Below are positions 35,260-42,297 of a stretch of 64,000 nucleotides of DNA, one piece after another; within the stretch, counting starts at the first letter, position 1, and each line of letters begins with the position of its first letter. Origin of the DNA: Shewanella electrica (GTDB lineage: Bacteria; Pseudomonadota; Gammaproteobacteria; Enterobacterales; Shewanellaceae). Under the pieces are notes generated by a model. It made no database searches, was not told the origin of the DNA, and saw nothing but the letters and a program-made list of their open reading frames with translations. The DNA lies in contig NZ_JAKOGG010000007.1 of NCBI RefSeq assembly GCF_022321485.1, forward strand, positions 62,001-126,000, read 5' to 3'. The translations under genes were made by a program, and so were the position numbers.

Positions 35260-36275
35260 TGGCATTAACGGCGGGCTTTGTCATGGATGATGCGGTGCTG
35301 CCGATTGCGCTGGCGCATGGGGTAGTGAGCTTAGCCGAGCAGCAACAGTTAGATATCGACAAGTTATTGCGCGGCTCGCGGCTGTTTATTGAGGATTTAT
35401 CGCAGCCAGATAAGCGGCTGTCATGTCGTCAATGGTTGCAACTTATCGAGCGCTTTTGCCGTATGCACCCAGAACCAGCAACAATGGCGTTGCTGTATGG
35501 GCAGCAACAGGCACTCAATCATCACCCCTTGCTGAGCGAAGTGTGGGCCAACTCGGCTAACTTGGCGCAGGCGCTACGGCATCTGAGCCAGTTATCAGCA
35601 TTACTCCCCGCGCTGGTGCAGTTACGGCCGCGCCAGCATGGTGACCGATTAGTATTAGTGCTGCAAAGCAGTATGGATTTGGGTGAGCAACAGTCTTTTA
35701 TCTTCAGCGCGATACTCGCCGCGCTGCGCACTTGGCTACAGGAACAACTCGGCAAAAATCTGTTAATGCAGGTGGATTTGCCTTGGTCGGCGCCCGCATG
35801 GACGGCACCGTTGAACGCAGCGCTTGGCGAACAGTTGCGTTTTGATGCGCCATGTTGCGCTATTCACCTCAAAGCCGAGGCGTTATTTACGCCATTTGCT
35901 GCGGCTTCCTCTTGGCGCTGTCAGCAGTTTATGCGGCTGGCGCGGCAGGAAAATGGCCCGTCACTGGCGCATGAGAGCTTGCAATCACAACTGCGCCGTT
36001 TGTGCCGTCGCCAATTGCAGCAAGGGCTAACCTTGGAGCAAGCCGCGGCGTTTGTCGGCCTCAGCCCCGCAACCTTAAAACGCCGCCTCAAGCTAGATGG
36101 CGTCAGCTTTCAGCAGTTGCAAGACGATGTGCGTTGCCATGAAGTGCTGCAACGGCTCGATATCTACGGCTACAGCAATCGCCAACTTGCCGAGTGCGTT
36201 AACATCAACGATATGCACAACTTTCGCCGCGCCTTCAAACGCTGGACCGGCATGTTACCCAGTCAATTCCGTTAA
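35259..36275 (+). CDS. AraC-family transcriptional regulator with PF12625-like N-domain
   Basis: 338 residues. The N-terminal part (about 15-200) resembles the arabinose-binding-domain-of-AraC-type family (PF12625): LPIALAHGVVSLAEQQQLDIDKLLRGSRLFIEDL, then PEPATMALLYGQQ. The C-terminal helix-turn-helix pair comprises LEQAAAFVGLSPATLKRRLKLDGVSFQQL and YSNRQLAECVNINDMHNFRRAFKRWTGMLPSQFR, typical of OruR/ArgR-type AraC proteins. Coupled to the degenerate GGDEF gene by a TAATG overlap. It may regulate the divergent phytase-receptor operon, an inference from position only. Confidence 0.85.
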   Translation: MALTAGFVMDDAVLPIALAHGVVSLAEQQQLDIDKLLRGSRLFIEDLSQPDKRLSCRQWLQLIERFCRMHPEPATMALLYGQQQALNHHPLLSEVWANSANLAQALRHLSQLSALLPALVQLRPRQHGDRLVLVLQSSMDLGEQQSFIFSAILAALRTWLQEQLGKNLLMQVDLPWSAPAWTAPLNAALGEQLRFDAPCCAIHLKAEALFTPFAAASSWRCQQFMRLARQENGPSLAHESLQSQLRRLCRRQLQQGLTLEQAAAFVGLSPATLKRRLKLDGVSFQQLQDDVRCHEVLQRLDIYGYSNRQLAECVNINDMHNFRRAFKRWTGMLPSQFR

Positions 36276-36652
36276 CAGCGCATTTTAGTCGCTCATCTTC
36301 GTGGTCACTTTTCGGCGCTGGCATCGGCCGCCGCTTGTTAGTCGCTGTCGTCTATATCACGTATTTTGTGGGTGTTGCGAAGGCGGCCGCGAATCGATGA
36401 TGGGGTGTGAACTGCAACGGCTTATATAGTAGCGATTGGCGACTAAGATCACTCCTAGTCCGTGACGGCGATCATGCTTTATTCTTCAATAAAATCGGTA
36501 TGTTACCGTCAGGTTGTTCTTGTTAGTTCTCATTTTGATCATATGTATGATGTTTTTTCGGTGATTGGTTAACTAACTCAAAATTTTCCTGAAAGATAGC
36601 TGTTATAGTCGCCCGCCATTGCCACAACATCTGTTCGAAAGGGGAAGCTGTG
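36276..36652 (+). other. Intergenic region before the second chemoreceptor
   Basis: No gene or strong repeat was recognised. A TTATAGT element near 36601 may be the -10 of the chemoreceptor promoter, without a convincing -35. Confidence 0.4.
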
Positions 36653-38557
36653 ATGAATTGGCTAACGAGCAAGTTTGACAATATATCGGTGACTTACAAG
36701 TTGCATTCTGGTTTCGGCGTCATTTTGTGTTTGATGCTGCTGGTTGCCTTTGTGGGCTACCAAACAAATAACACTATCACTGAGAACATTGAGCGGCTCA
36801 ATATCATCTCCCATATTGATCAAACCCTGCTTGAAGCCAAGGTGTTGCGTTTGGATGCGATGAGCGGTGGTGATAACTCAGAATTCAATCAAATCGTCGC
36901 CATTGCCGAACAAGCCAAGGCCACCCTCAAACAGCAGCAATCGTACCTTAAAGACCGCGTTGACCATCAACAGATTGACGCTGCCATTACCGCTTTAGAT
37001 GGCTATGAACAGGCGGTATTAGCGTTTAAGCAGCAGATGGAGCACAAAGCCGCACTGATGGCTAATGGGCCACAAATTGGCAAACGTTTGGTTGATACCT
37101 TCACGAGCTTGGTGGAGCAAGCCAACTCGCAGGCGCAACAGCAGCAAGACCATCAACTGATGCAGCTTTCTTTGCAGATCAGCCAGCAGATGACCATGCT
37201 GCGTTATCACATTCGTGGTTACGTTTATGATGGCTCGGAAACCAACTTGCATACGGCAAAAGCCGCCATTAATGGCTTACGGCAACAGGTGAATAAACTG
37301 AACGGTTTTGAGGTCGGTAGCGCATTGGCAGTATTGGATCGTTACGACCAAGAGTTGGATGCACTAGTGGTGCTTAATAGCGACATCAACAAGGTCTCAG
37401 AACATATGGGGCAGGTGGCGCAACAGTTGCTGTCGCATATTCGTGCATTGGTTGAGCACATACAGCAACAAGGGGAACACAACAAAACGATGATGCAAAA
37501 CCTGATGATCAGCATCATCGTGTTTGCCTGCCTCGTCGGTTTGTGGGCCGCGTTGTTCATCGGCCGCAAGATCACGCTGCCGCTGCAAGACACAGTTAAA
37601 GCCGCGCAAGCGATTGCCAAAGGCGATTTGTCGATCAATATCGCCTCATCCCGGCAAGACGAACTCGGCGATTTACTGCGTGCCATCGGCGAGATGAATC
37701 TCACGCTAAAAGGCGTGCTGGGGCAGATTGAAACCTCCATTGATCAGGTCAATGGTGCCGCGAGCCAATTGTCTGCCGCTACCGAACAAAACAGTGTCGG
37801 TATGCAAGAGCAGCGCAGTCAAACCGACCAAGTGGCTACCGCGGTTAATGAGATGACCGCCTCAGTGCAAGAGGTGGCCGACAACGCCGAGCAAGCCTCT
37901 TATGCCGCCAAAGAAGCCGATGAAAAGACCGGCCAAGGCGACAGCATGGTGAGCAAGGCGATTCAGCAGATTGAAGCGCTGGCAGACGGCCTAGATAAAA
38001 CCTCAGTGGCCATGAACAAATTGCGCAGCGACACCGAGCAGATTGATGCGGTGCTCGACGTGATTAAAACGGTATCGGAACAAACCAACTTACTGGCGCT
38101 TAATGCCGCCATTGAAGCCGCTCGCGCCGGTGAAGCGGGGCGCGGTTTTGCGGTGGTGGCTGATGAAGTGCGTAACCTCGCCAGTCGTACTCAAAGCTCA
38201 GCGGTAGAAATTGAAAAGCTGATCAGCAACTTACAAAGCGGCAGCCAGCAATCAATGACCATGATGCAGCAAAGCATGCAGCAGTGTAGTGACGCGGTGG
38301 CGATGTCGCGCGATGCTGGCAATATGCTAAAAGAGATCACCAAAGCGGTATCGACGATTCAGGATATGAACCATCAAATTGCCGCCGCCGCAGAGCAGCA
38401 ATCCGCCGTGGCCGAAGAGATTAACCAAAGTGTAGTGCGGGTGCGGGATATTGCCGAGCAGTCGGCTTCCGCCTCTGATGATATTGCCCATTCATCAGAA
38501 AACTTGGCTGGTTTGGGGAATCAGTTGAATGGTTTGATACGCCGGTTTTCGTTGTAG
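36653..38557 (+). CDS. Methyl-accepting chemotaxis protein with long helical sensor
   Basis: 634 residues from the ATG behind AAAGGGGAAG (a GTG lies one codon earlier). Membrane helix 1 (about 18-38) precedes an all-helical periplasmic domain of about 245 residues (40-285). Its length suggests a bimodular four-helix sensor (HBM type) rather than Cache. Helix 2 (about 283-303) leads to HAMP and a signalling domain with [35 protein letters not shown] sensors of known ligand bind organic acids, but here the ligand is unassigned. The gene stands alone, with an array of hairpins after its stop. Confidence 0.93.
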   Translation: MNWLTSKFDNISVTYKLHSGFGVILCLMLLVAFVGYQTNNTITENIERLNIISHIDQTLLEAKVLRLDAMSGGDNSEFNQIVAIAEQAKATLKQQQSYLKDRVDHQQIDAAITALDGYEQAVLAFKQQMEHKAALMANGPQIGKRLVDTFTSLVEQANSQAQQQQDHQLMQLSLQISQQMTMLRYHIRGYVYDGSETNLHTAKAAINGLRQQVNKLNGFEVGSALAVLDRYDQELDALVVLNSDINKVSEHMGQVAQQLLSHIRALVEHIQQQGEHNKTMMQNLMISIIVFACLVGLWAALFIGRKITLPLQDTVKAAQAIAKGDLSINIASSRQDELGDLLRAIGEMNLTLKGVLGQIETSIDQVNGAASQLSAATEQNSVGMQEQRSQTDQVATAVNEMTASVQEVADNAEQASYAAKEADEKTGQGDSMVSKAIQQIEALADGLDKTSVAMNKLRSDTEQIDAVLDVIKTVSEQTNLLALNAAIEAARAGEAGRGFAVVADEVRNLASRTQSSAVEIEKLISNLQSGSQQSMTMMQQSMQQCSDAVAMSRDAGNMLKEITKAVSTIQDMNHQIAAAAEQQSAVAEEINQSVVRVRDIAEQSASASDDIAHSSENLAGLGNQLNGLIRRFSL

Positions 38558-38574
38558 TGAGCTTGGCGCTCATA

Positions 38575-38664
38575 CGTTAGCGCCTAGCAAGCTGCGCTTG
38601 CTGAAGCATTATGGCTAACGCCATATCAAACTTCGTTTGGAAAGTCGTGAGCTTTCGCGCTCAC
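38575..38664. repeat. Array of stem-loops after the chemoreceptor gene
   Basis: An outer pair CGTTAGC/GCTAACG (38575-38581, 38614-38620) encloses AGCAAGC-TGC-GCTTGCT (38586-38602). Then come CAAAC-TTC-GTTTG (38627-38639) and GTGAGC-TTTCGC-GCTCAC (38647-38664). All arms pair perfectly. It looks like a mosaic intergenic repeat. Confidence 0.75.
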
Positions 38665-38697
38665 ACTACGAGACAAGGGGACTGGACGGCCTCGAAC

Positions 38698-38734
38698 AAC
38701 ATCCATGTTTAACGGCCAGCTCGCCATCCTTGGC
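38698..38734 (-). repeat. Two minus-strand NGGA hairpins
   Basis: On the minus strand AACA-TGGA-TGTT (38698-38709) and GCCA-AGGA-TGGC (38723-38734) form short stems with NGGA loops, the same design as at 17851-17901. Confidence 0.6.
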
Positions 38735-38891
38735 TCGCGCTCATGAGCACACTCATCATCGATGAGTATTCGCCCTTCTAAATCCTCATGCCGCCCCACG
38801 GCGCAAAACGCTACGGCGCTTCTGGTTTGTCATTTTCGCAAATCGCCGCCAACTCGGAATCCATTCCTCGGCGCGGCTTCGAGGTATCGAC

Positions 38892-38930
38892 GTACAGGAT
38901 GTACTAATGCCGTGGAGCACATGGATGTGC
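38892..38930 (+). repeat. Two plus-strand GGA hairpins
   Basis: GTACA-GGA-TGTAC (38892-38904) and GCACA-TGGA-TGTGC (38917-38930) form perfect five-base stems with GGA-bearing loops. Confidence 0.7.
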
Positions 38931-39094
38931 GGGAGCGGCGAATATCTCGATTGCTCAATGCCTGCCCAACGCACCTACGCAGCGCCGAAGGGGAGTCGGT
39001 GTTGCCTGAAAGTGTGAAGTTAGAACAAGATTTTGGACAAAAGCGTGTTAGGACGTTGGCTTTATCAGGTGAATTTCGGATAAAAATTTCTACG

Positions 39095-39166
39095 GCTTAA
39101 CGCCAGCGTAACGGGCCGGCTTGGAGCGTCAGCGGAAATCCTGTCCCGTTGACGCCATGGTTAGAC
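39095..39166 (-). repeat. attC-like recombination site (cassette end)
   Basis: Read on the minus strand it begins GTCTAAC (RYYYAAC) just after the stop of the 292-residue ORF and ends GTTAAGC (GTTRRRY), 72 bases in all. Inner arms CGTCAACGGG and CCCGTTACG pair with one unpaired base, as attC sites do. Confidence 0.75.
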
Positions 39167-39175
39167 GATGCAGGC

Positions 39176-40054
39176 TTACACCCGATACTTAATCCGATTT
39201 TCCCTTCTCTGGTGTATTTCCTCGAGCCTCCCTTGGCGCTCATGCTTATAGTCAAAGTGGGAATCGATTAAAGCGATGTAGCCATTAGCATGGAATGCCC
39301 ATTCGTCCTGCCCATCTAGCGAATCTACGAGCAAGTCACCTGTAAAAGAAGGACCGATAGTTTCAAAGGTTAAAGCAACAACGATACTACATACCTCGTT
39401 GACTTCATAAGCGATATCTTTAAGCATATCAACGGTTTCCATGCCTAAAGATATACCCTGTTCCCTCAAGCGTAGCTTCTCGTCAATTCTTCTTTTGGTC
39501 AGATGAACGTAGTTGGAAGCCCTAACCCAAGCCGAACGAACACTAGTTGCAAACTGATTCTTGTGTTCACCGAACAACCGAAGGGGAAGGCCAAAAACGT
39601 GGTCAACGTTGCTTTTATTTACTTTTTTTCCCCTATAAAAAGCAACTCTCTCATCAAAAGAATCCTTCGCTCGAATTTCATCGACATAGGCAACGTTGAC
39701 AGCTACTTCTAACATGTACCGTAGTTCCCGGCGTGCAGGGTTCAATGCTCCATTTTCAACCGCCAACTGTGCAGTCAAAGCCGCCTCAACTATGTCGTCA
39801 AAGTGTCGTGGCAGTAGATATTTTTCTCCAAAATCCTGCCACCTTGACGCAGCAAATTCGCATAGCCTAAGCGTATGAATAAGATCTCGAACCGTTTGTC
39901 TCAAAAAAGCGAGTTCGGATTGATATGCTTCGGATGCCCTTAGCTTTTCATGCTCAGAGGATTTCTTCTCTACCTCTTGCATCGAATTCTTCAGAGCTTC
40001 CAATAATGGATTATCTGAGTCGCCTTCCTTCATGGCTCCCTTCTTTTTTGTCAA
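39176..40054 (-). CDS. Integron-cassette protein of unknown function, 292 residues
   Basis: No family was recognised. It is soluble, helical and charged. A Lys-rich start and a predicted coiled coil (about 20-60, EKKSSEHEKLRASEAYQSELAFLRQ) are followed by a helical body (about 60-250) and a basic C-terminus (HERQGRLEEIHQRRENRIKYR). The segment ARRELRYMLEVAVNVAYVDE with later SNYVHLTKRR recalls uncharacterised proteins that share a conserved helical His motif, without firm assignment. The frame starts at a TTG; the ATG at 40033 is closer to an AAGGGAG site. It shares a cassette with the 151-residue ORF 13 bases upstream and is followed by an attC-like site. Confidence 0.65.
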   Translation of the reverse strand: MTKKKGAMKEGDSDNPLLEALKNSMQEVEKKSSEHEKLRASEAYQSELAFLRQTVRDLIHTLRLCEFAASRWQDFGEKYLLPRHFDDIVEAALTAQLAVENGALNPARRELRYMLEVAVNVAYVDEIRAKDSFDERVAFYRGKKVNKSNVDHVFGLPLRLFGEHKNQFATSVRSAWVRASNYVHLTKRRIDEKLRLREQGISLGMETVDMLKDIAYEVNEVCSIVVALTFETIGPSFTGDLLVDSLDGQDEWAFHANGYIALIDSHFDYKHERQGRLEEIHQRRENRIKYRV

Positions 40055-40067
40055 TTGCTGCGATTTG

Positions 40068-40523
40068 TTAGCTGCTTTTGCTCCGAATTAGCCATTGTTG
40101 CTCCGGGAGTGCCATACCGTAGCCCTCCAACTCTTGTCCCCAATGTCTAACCACCGCAATATATGCTTGTTCAAAAAAGTACCGTGGTCTTGGAAAAGCC
40201 CAATTCCATGGAAGATAAAAGTAGTTATCATCATCTTCGTAATCAGGTAAATATTTCGAAAAATCATGGTGTTGGTCATCAAGAGTTTCAATCAAACTTT
40301 TAACTATCAATACTCTATGTTCAATTGTATAACCATGTTTGTCGTCAAAACGGCTAAAAATGTACTTATCAAATAGTTTCTGGAGCTGCTTTGGATCCAA
40401 TGGATCGTATTTGTTTAACGTCTCACCTAGTGTTTCTTCTCGATCATATATATCAAAAGGTCCAAGAAATAAGCTCGGCGTTGGTTCAAAATCAACTGTA
40501 CTATTTGGGAACTTTAATTTCAC
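40068..40523 (-). CDS. Integron-cassette protein of unknown function, 151 residues
   Basis: Unrecognised acidic, aromatic-rich soluble protein. It has an N-terminal beta-like segment (KLKFPNSTVDFEPTPSLFLGPFDIYD), a helical middle (PKQLQKLFDKYIFSRF, HRVLIVKSLIETL), and a Trp/Tyr/Pro-rich part (DDDNYFYLPWNWAFPRPRYFFEQAYIAVVRHWGQE). The GTG start lies about 14 bases after the attC-like core site, behind GGAGAG, as is usual for first genes of cassettes. It is markedly AT-rich compared with flanking core genes. Its stop falls inside a second GTTAGCT-like sequence at 40067-40073. Confidence 0.65.
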   Translation of the reverse strand: MKLKFPNSTVDFEPTPSLFLGPFDIYDREETLGETLNKYDPLDPKQLQKLFDKYIFSRFDDKHGYTIEHRVLIVKSLIETLDDQHHDFSKYLPDYEDDDNYFYLPWNWAFPRPRYFFEQAYIAVVRHWGQELEGYGMALPEQQWLIRSKSS

Positions 40524-40536
40524 AGAACTCTCCAGC

Positions 40537-40608
40537 AGCTAACGCCTAAATAATGGGCCGACCGAAGGGAGGTCCAGCCGTAAGGCGACATTGATTGATT
40601 TGTTAGGC
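40537..40608 (-). repeat. attC-like recombination site between cassettes
   Basis: Minus strand: starts GCCTAAC, overlapping the stop of the 245-residue ORF, and ends GTTAGCT, 72 bases in all. Inner stretches (GCCTTACGGCTGGACC with GGTCGGCCCATT) pair partly around a small GC-rich hairpin. The final core deviates from GTTRRRY at one base. Confidence 0.75.
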
Positions 40609-41340
40609 AATTGGGCACTCGCTGATTTTACGAGCAAAGTAATATTTTTTTGCTCTCGACACAGACTCTTTATTTACCTCAGCCAACTGCTGCCGATTAA
40701 TTTTCTGGTCACTTTCACCAGCCCAGAAGGCTTTCTTTGGCGAGATAGGAATAAAAGCAAAATCTCCATAACCATCTGCAACAATAAACTCCCCATCTAG
40801 AGCTTCGATTAACCCCCACTTAAAATGGCTACAAGTACCCCAATCTCGGTCAAGAGCAATTTGTATTTGAATGCCTGAAGTAAAACGGGAAGCCACAACT
40901 CCACCATCACGAACAAATCCTGCACCTTTGCTTTCTAGTATTTCTTCCTGTTCTTTAGTTAGACCAGAGCCAGACACGCCATTAAGCACCACATCGGCAG
41001 GGTTACTTAAATGATATTCATGCCTCAACCGCCATAGAAGGCAGTATCTAGATATTGCCTCATGGTTTCTTTCGGAGAATGCTTTGATATTATCAATCTC
41101 TTCGTGGAATGCATTTTCGATTGGAACCATATATCCCGTTTCAGCTCGCTGATCCCACGTTCGTTTAGTGCAGAACATTTTCGCGCGTTTATGCCTTCTA
41201 ACTACTTTGCCAGAAGAAAGCTCCATCACTTCTACTTTTTCATCAGAGTCATAGAACAAAGAAATAGCGTGAGCTGTATGAAAATGCTGCTCAATTGCTA
41301 ACTGTCGAGGGTTCCGCTTAATAGTTGGTTCGTAGGGCAT
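40603..41340 (-). CDS. Integron-cassette protein of unknown function, 245 residues
   Basis: No family was assigned. A soluble protein with an N-terminal RNPRQLAIEQHFHTAHAISLFYD segment, then VVRRHKRAKMFCTKRTWDQRAETGYMVPIENAF and FSERNHEAISRYCLLWRLRHEYH. The overall pattern (an early His-containing start, a conserved E near the middle and a C-terminal domain with strands) is loosely like DUF4238-type proteins, which is only a suggestion. The ATG is about 12 bases after an attC core (GTTAGGC), behind AAGGAAAG. Its stop lies in the next attC-like site. This boundary arrangement is diagnostic of a one-gene integron cassette. Confidence 0.65.
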   Translation of the reverse strand: MPYEPTIKRNPRQLAIEQHFHTAHAISLFYDSDEKVEVMELSSGKVVRRHKRAKMFCTKRTWDQRAETGYMVPIENAFHEEIDNIKAFSERNHEAISRYCLLWRLRHEYHLSNPADVVLNGVSGSGLTKEQEEILESKGAGFVRDGGVVASRFTSGIQIQIALDRDWGTCSHFKWGLIEALDGEFIVADGYGDFAFIPISPKKAFWAGESDQKINRQQLAEVNKESVSRAKKYYFARKISECPIA

Positions 41341-41352
41341 ATCTTTCCTTCT

Positions 41353-41411
41353 GCCTAACGATCATAACGCAACGGCGCGGTTTTCCGTGTCCGTTGCCGT
41401 GGTTTGTTTTG
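41353..41411 (-). repeat. Partial or degraded attC-like site upstream of the first cassette
   Basis: The minus-strand end GTTAGGC (41353-41359) is intact and an inner pair CAACGGC/GCCGTTG is present. The other end is degenerate (ACAAAAC-like near 41405-41411) and the inner arms are imperfect. Confidence 0.5.
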
Positions 41412-41751
41412 TGAGTAGCAGATGACGTAGGAGTTGCGCATGATGATGGGCTATTTAACTTCCTTGTATCTGAACTCTCCGTATTCCGCCAACCTTGAGA
41501 ATGTTTGTTCCTCACTTGAAGCTGGCTGGCGGTGGCTGCGTGCAAGCTCGCTTCACCTGCGACGCTAACGCTTCAAGCGTGCCTGAAAACAACAAACTCA
41601 ATCAACTTTGTCTCATTACTAAAATTTGGTCAATCTTTGCATGTTAGATTTAGCCTAAAATCACATGCTGAATCGTAATGGGGCAAAAGTGATTCAGCTT
41701 TTAAGAGCTAAATATTTCTCCAAAGTCCACAGGTGTACTCCGTGAATTCTC
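41412..41751. other. Non-coding region beside the integron cassettes
   Basis: No gene is supported. A GACGCTAACGCTTCAAGCG stretch near 41560 may be another decayed attC end. Confidence 0.35.
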
Positions 41752-41842
41752 AGCACATGCGGGTCAGTGACCGTCCGAGGCAGGGAAGCCGAGGTCGAGC
41801 GCTCAGGGATGAGCTTGTAGCGTGTCACTGAACTGCATGTGC
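41752..41842 (+). repeat. Large structured palindrome with GGGA hairpins
   Basis: Outer arms GCACATGC (41753-41760) and GCATGTGC (41834-41841), with CAGTGAC (41765-41771) and GTCACTG (41824-41830), close a stem of about 15 pairs. Inside are GGC-AGGGAA-GCC (41779-41790) and GCTCA-GGGA-TGAGC (41801-41814). It has the form of a compact non-coding RNA or a mobile palindromic repeat. Confidence 0.7.
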
Positions 41843-41852
41843 ATAAGCCGCA

Positions 41853-42160
41853 GCAGGCGATTTACTGCGAGAAAGCAGAAAGTGATACGAGCCATTCATA
41901 TAAATTCAGCAGGAACGGCAACTTGTATCTGATGTCAGCTTGATGCGGAAAACTCGAAATGCTGGGTGCATCCATGTATATCCCCGCTGCAGGCGATTTA
42001 CTGCGAAAAAGCAGAAAGTGATATGAAGCTATTCATATCAACTCCGCACAGTACAGCATCGATATCTGATTTCGCTGTGAGGGGAATTATCCCAATACTA
42101 AATGCATTCATGCACGTCCCCGCCGTAGGCGATTCGCTACCACTGAAGCAAACCTGCGAT
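41853..42160 (+). repeat. 136-bp degenerate tandem repeat, about 2.3 copies
   Basis: Units begin at 41853, 41989 and 42125, each exactly 136 bases apart, with (G)CAGGCGATTTACTGCG-like starts. The first 50 bases of units 1 and 2 are nearly identical (through GCAGAAAGTGATA). The middles are diverged and both end near ATATCCCCGC or CGTCCCCGC. The third unit is partial and more diverged (GTAGGCGATTCGCTAC). No long ORF spans it. Confidence 0.75.
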
Positions 42161-42212
42161 AAATGAGCCGCGTGGCATGATGCCGCTGCTGGCAACACCC
42201 AAAACACCCCCG

Positions 42213-42240
42213 CCAAATTTTGGCAAACCCCAAAATTTGG
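42213..42240. repeat. CCAAATTTTGG hairpin
   Basis: CCAAATTTTGG (42213-42223) and CCAAAATTTGG (42230-42240) are perfect inverted copies, with self-complementary centres, just beyond the GH51 terminator. Confidence 0.7.
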
Positions 42241-42242
42241 CC

Positions 42243-42270
42243 AAAAAAATGGGGAATCAATGATTCCCCA
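42243..42270 (-). terminator. Terminator of the GH43-GH51 operon
   Basis: On the minus strand GGGGAATCA and TGATTCCCC pair and are followed by a run of seven T residues, directly after the GH51 stop. Confidence 0.85.
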
Positions 42271-42297
42271 ACCCTTTCGGCAATGCGGACACTAAGT

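Larger units (their letters stand above)
38558..39094. other. Hairpin-rich non-coding region
   Basis: No protein gene is supported; the 112-codon frame from 38762 has repeat-derived composition. It contains the stem-loop array at 38575-38664 and four further NGGA-loop or GGA-loop hairpins (38698-38709 and 38723-38734 on the minus strand; 38892-38904 and 38917-38930 on the plus strand). Confidence 0.6.

Noticed and set aside
38762-39100. 112-codon frame in the hairpin-rich region
   Set aside because: Runs through palindromic repeats and into an attC-like site; no domain-like sequence.
41318-41545. 75-codon minus-strand frame upstream of the first cassette
   Set aside because: Crosses the attC-like core and overlaps the cassette gene start; polar nonsense composition.
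38558-42297. Insertion sequence or prophage
   Set aside because: No transposase, phage gene or flanking target duplications seen; attC-like sites explain the layout better.
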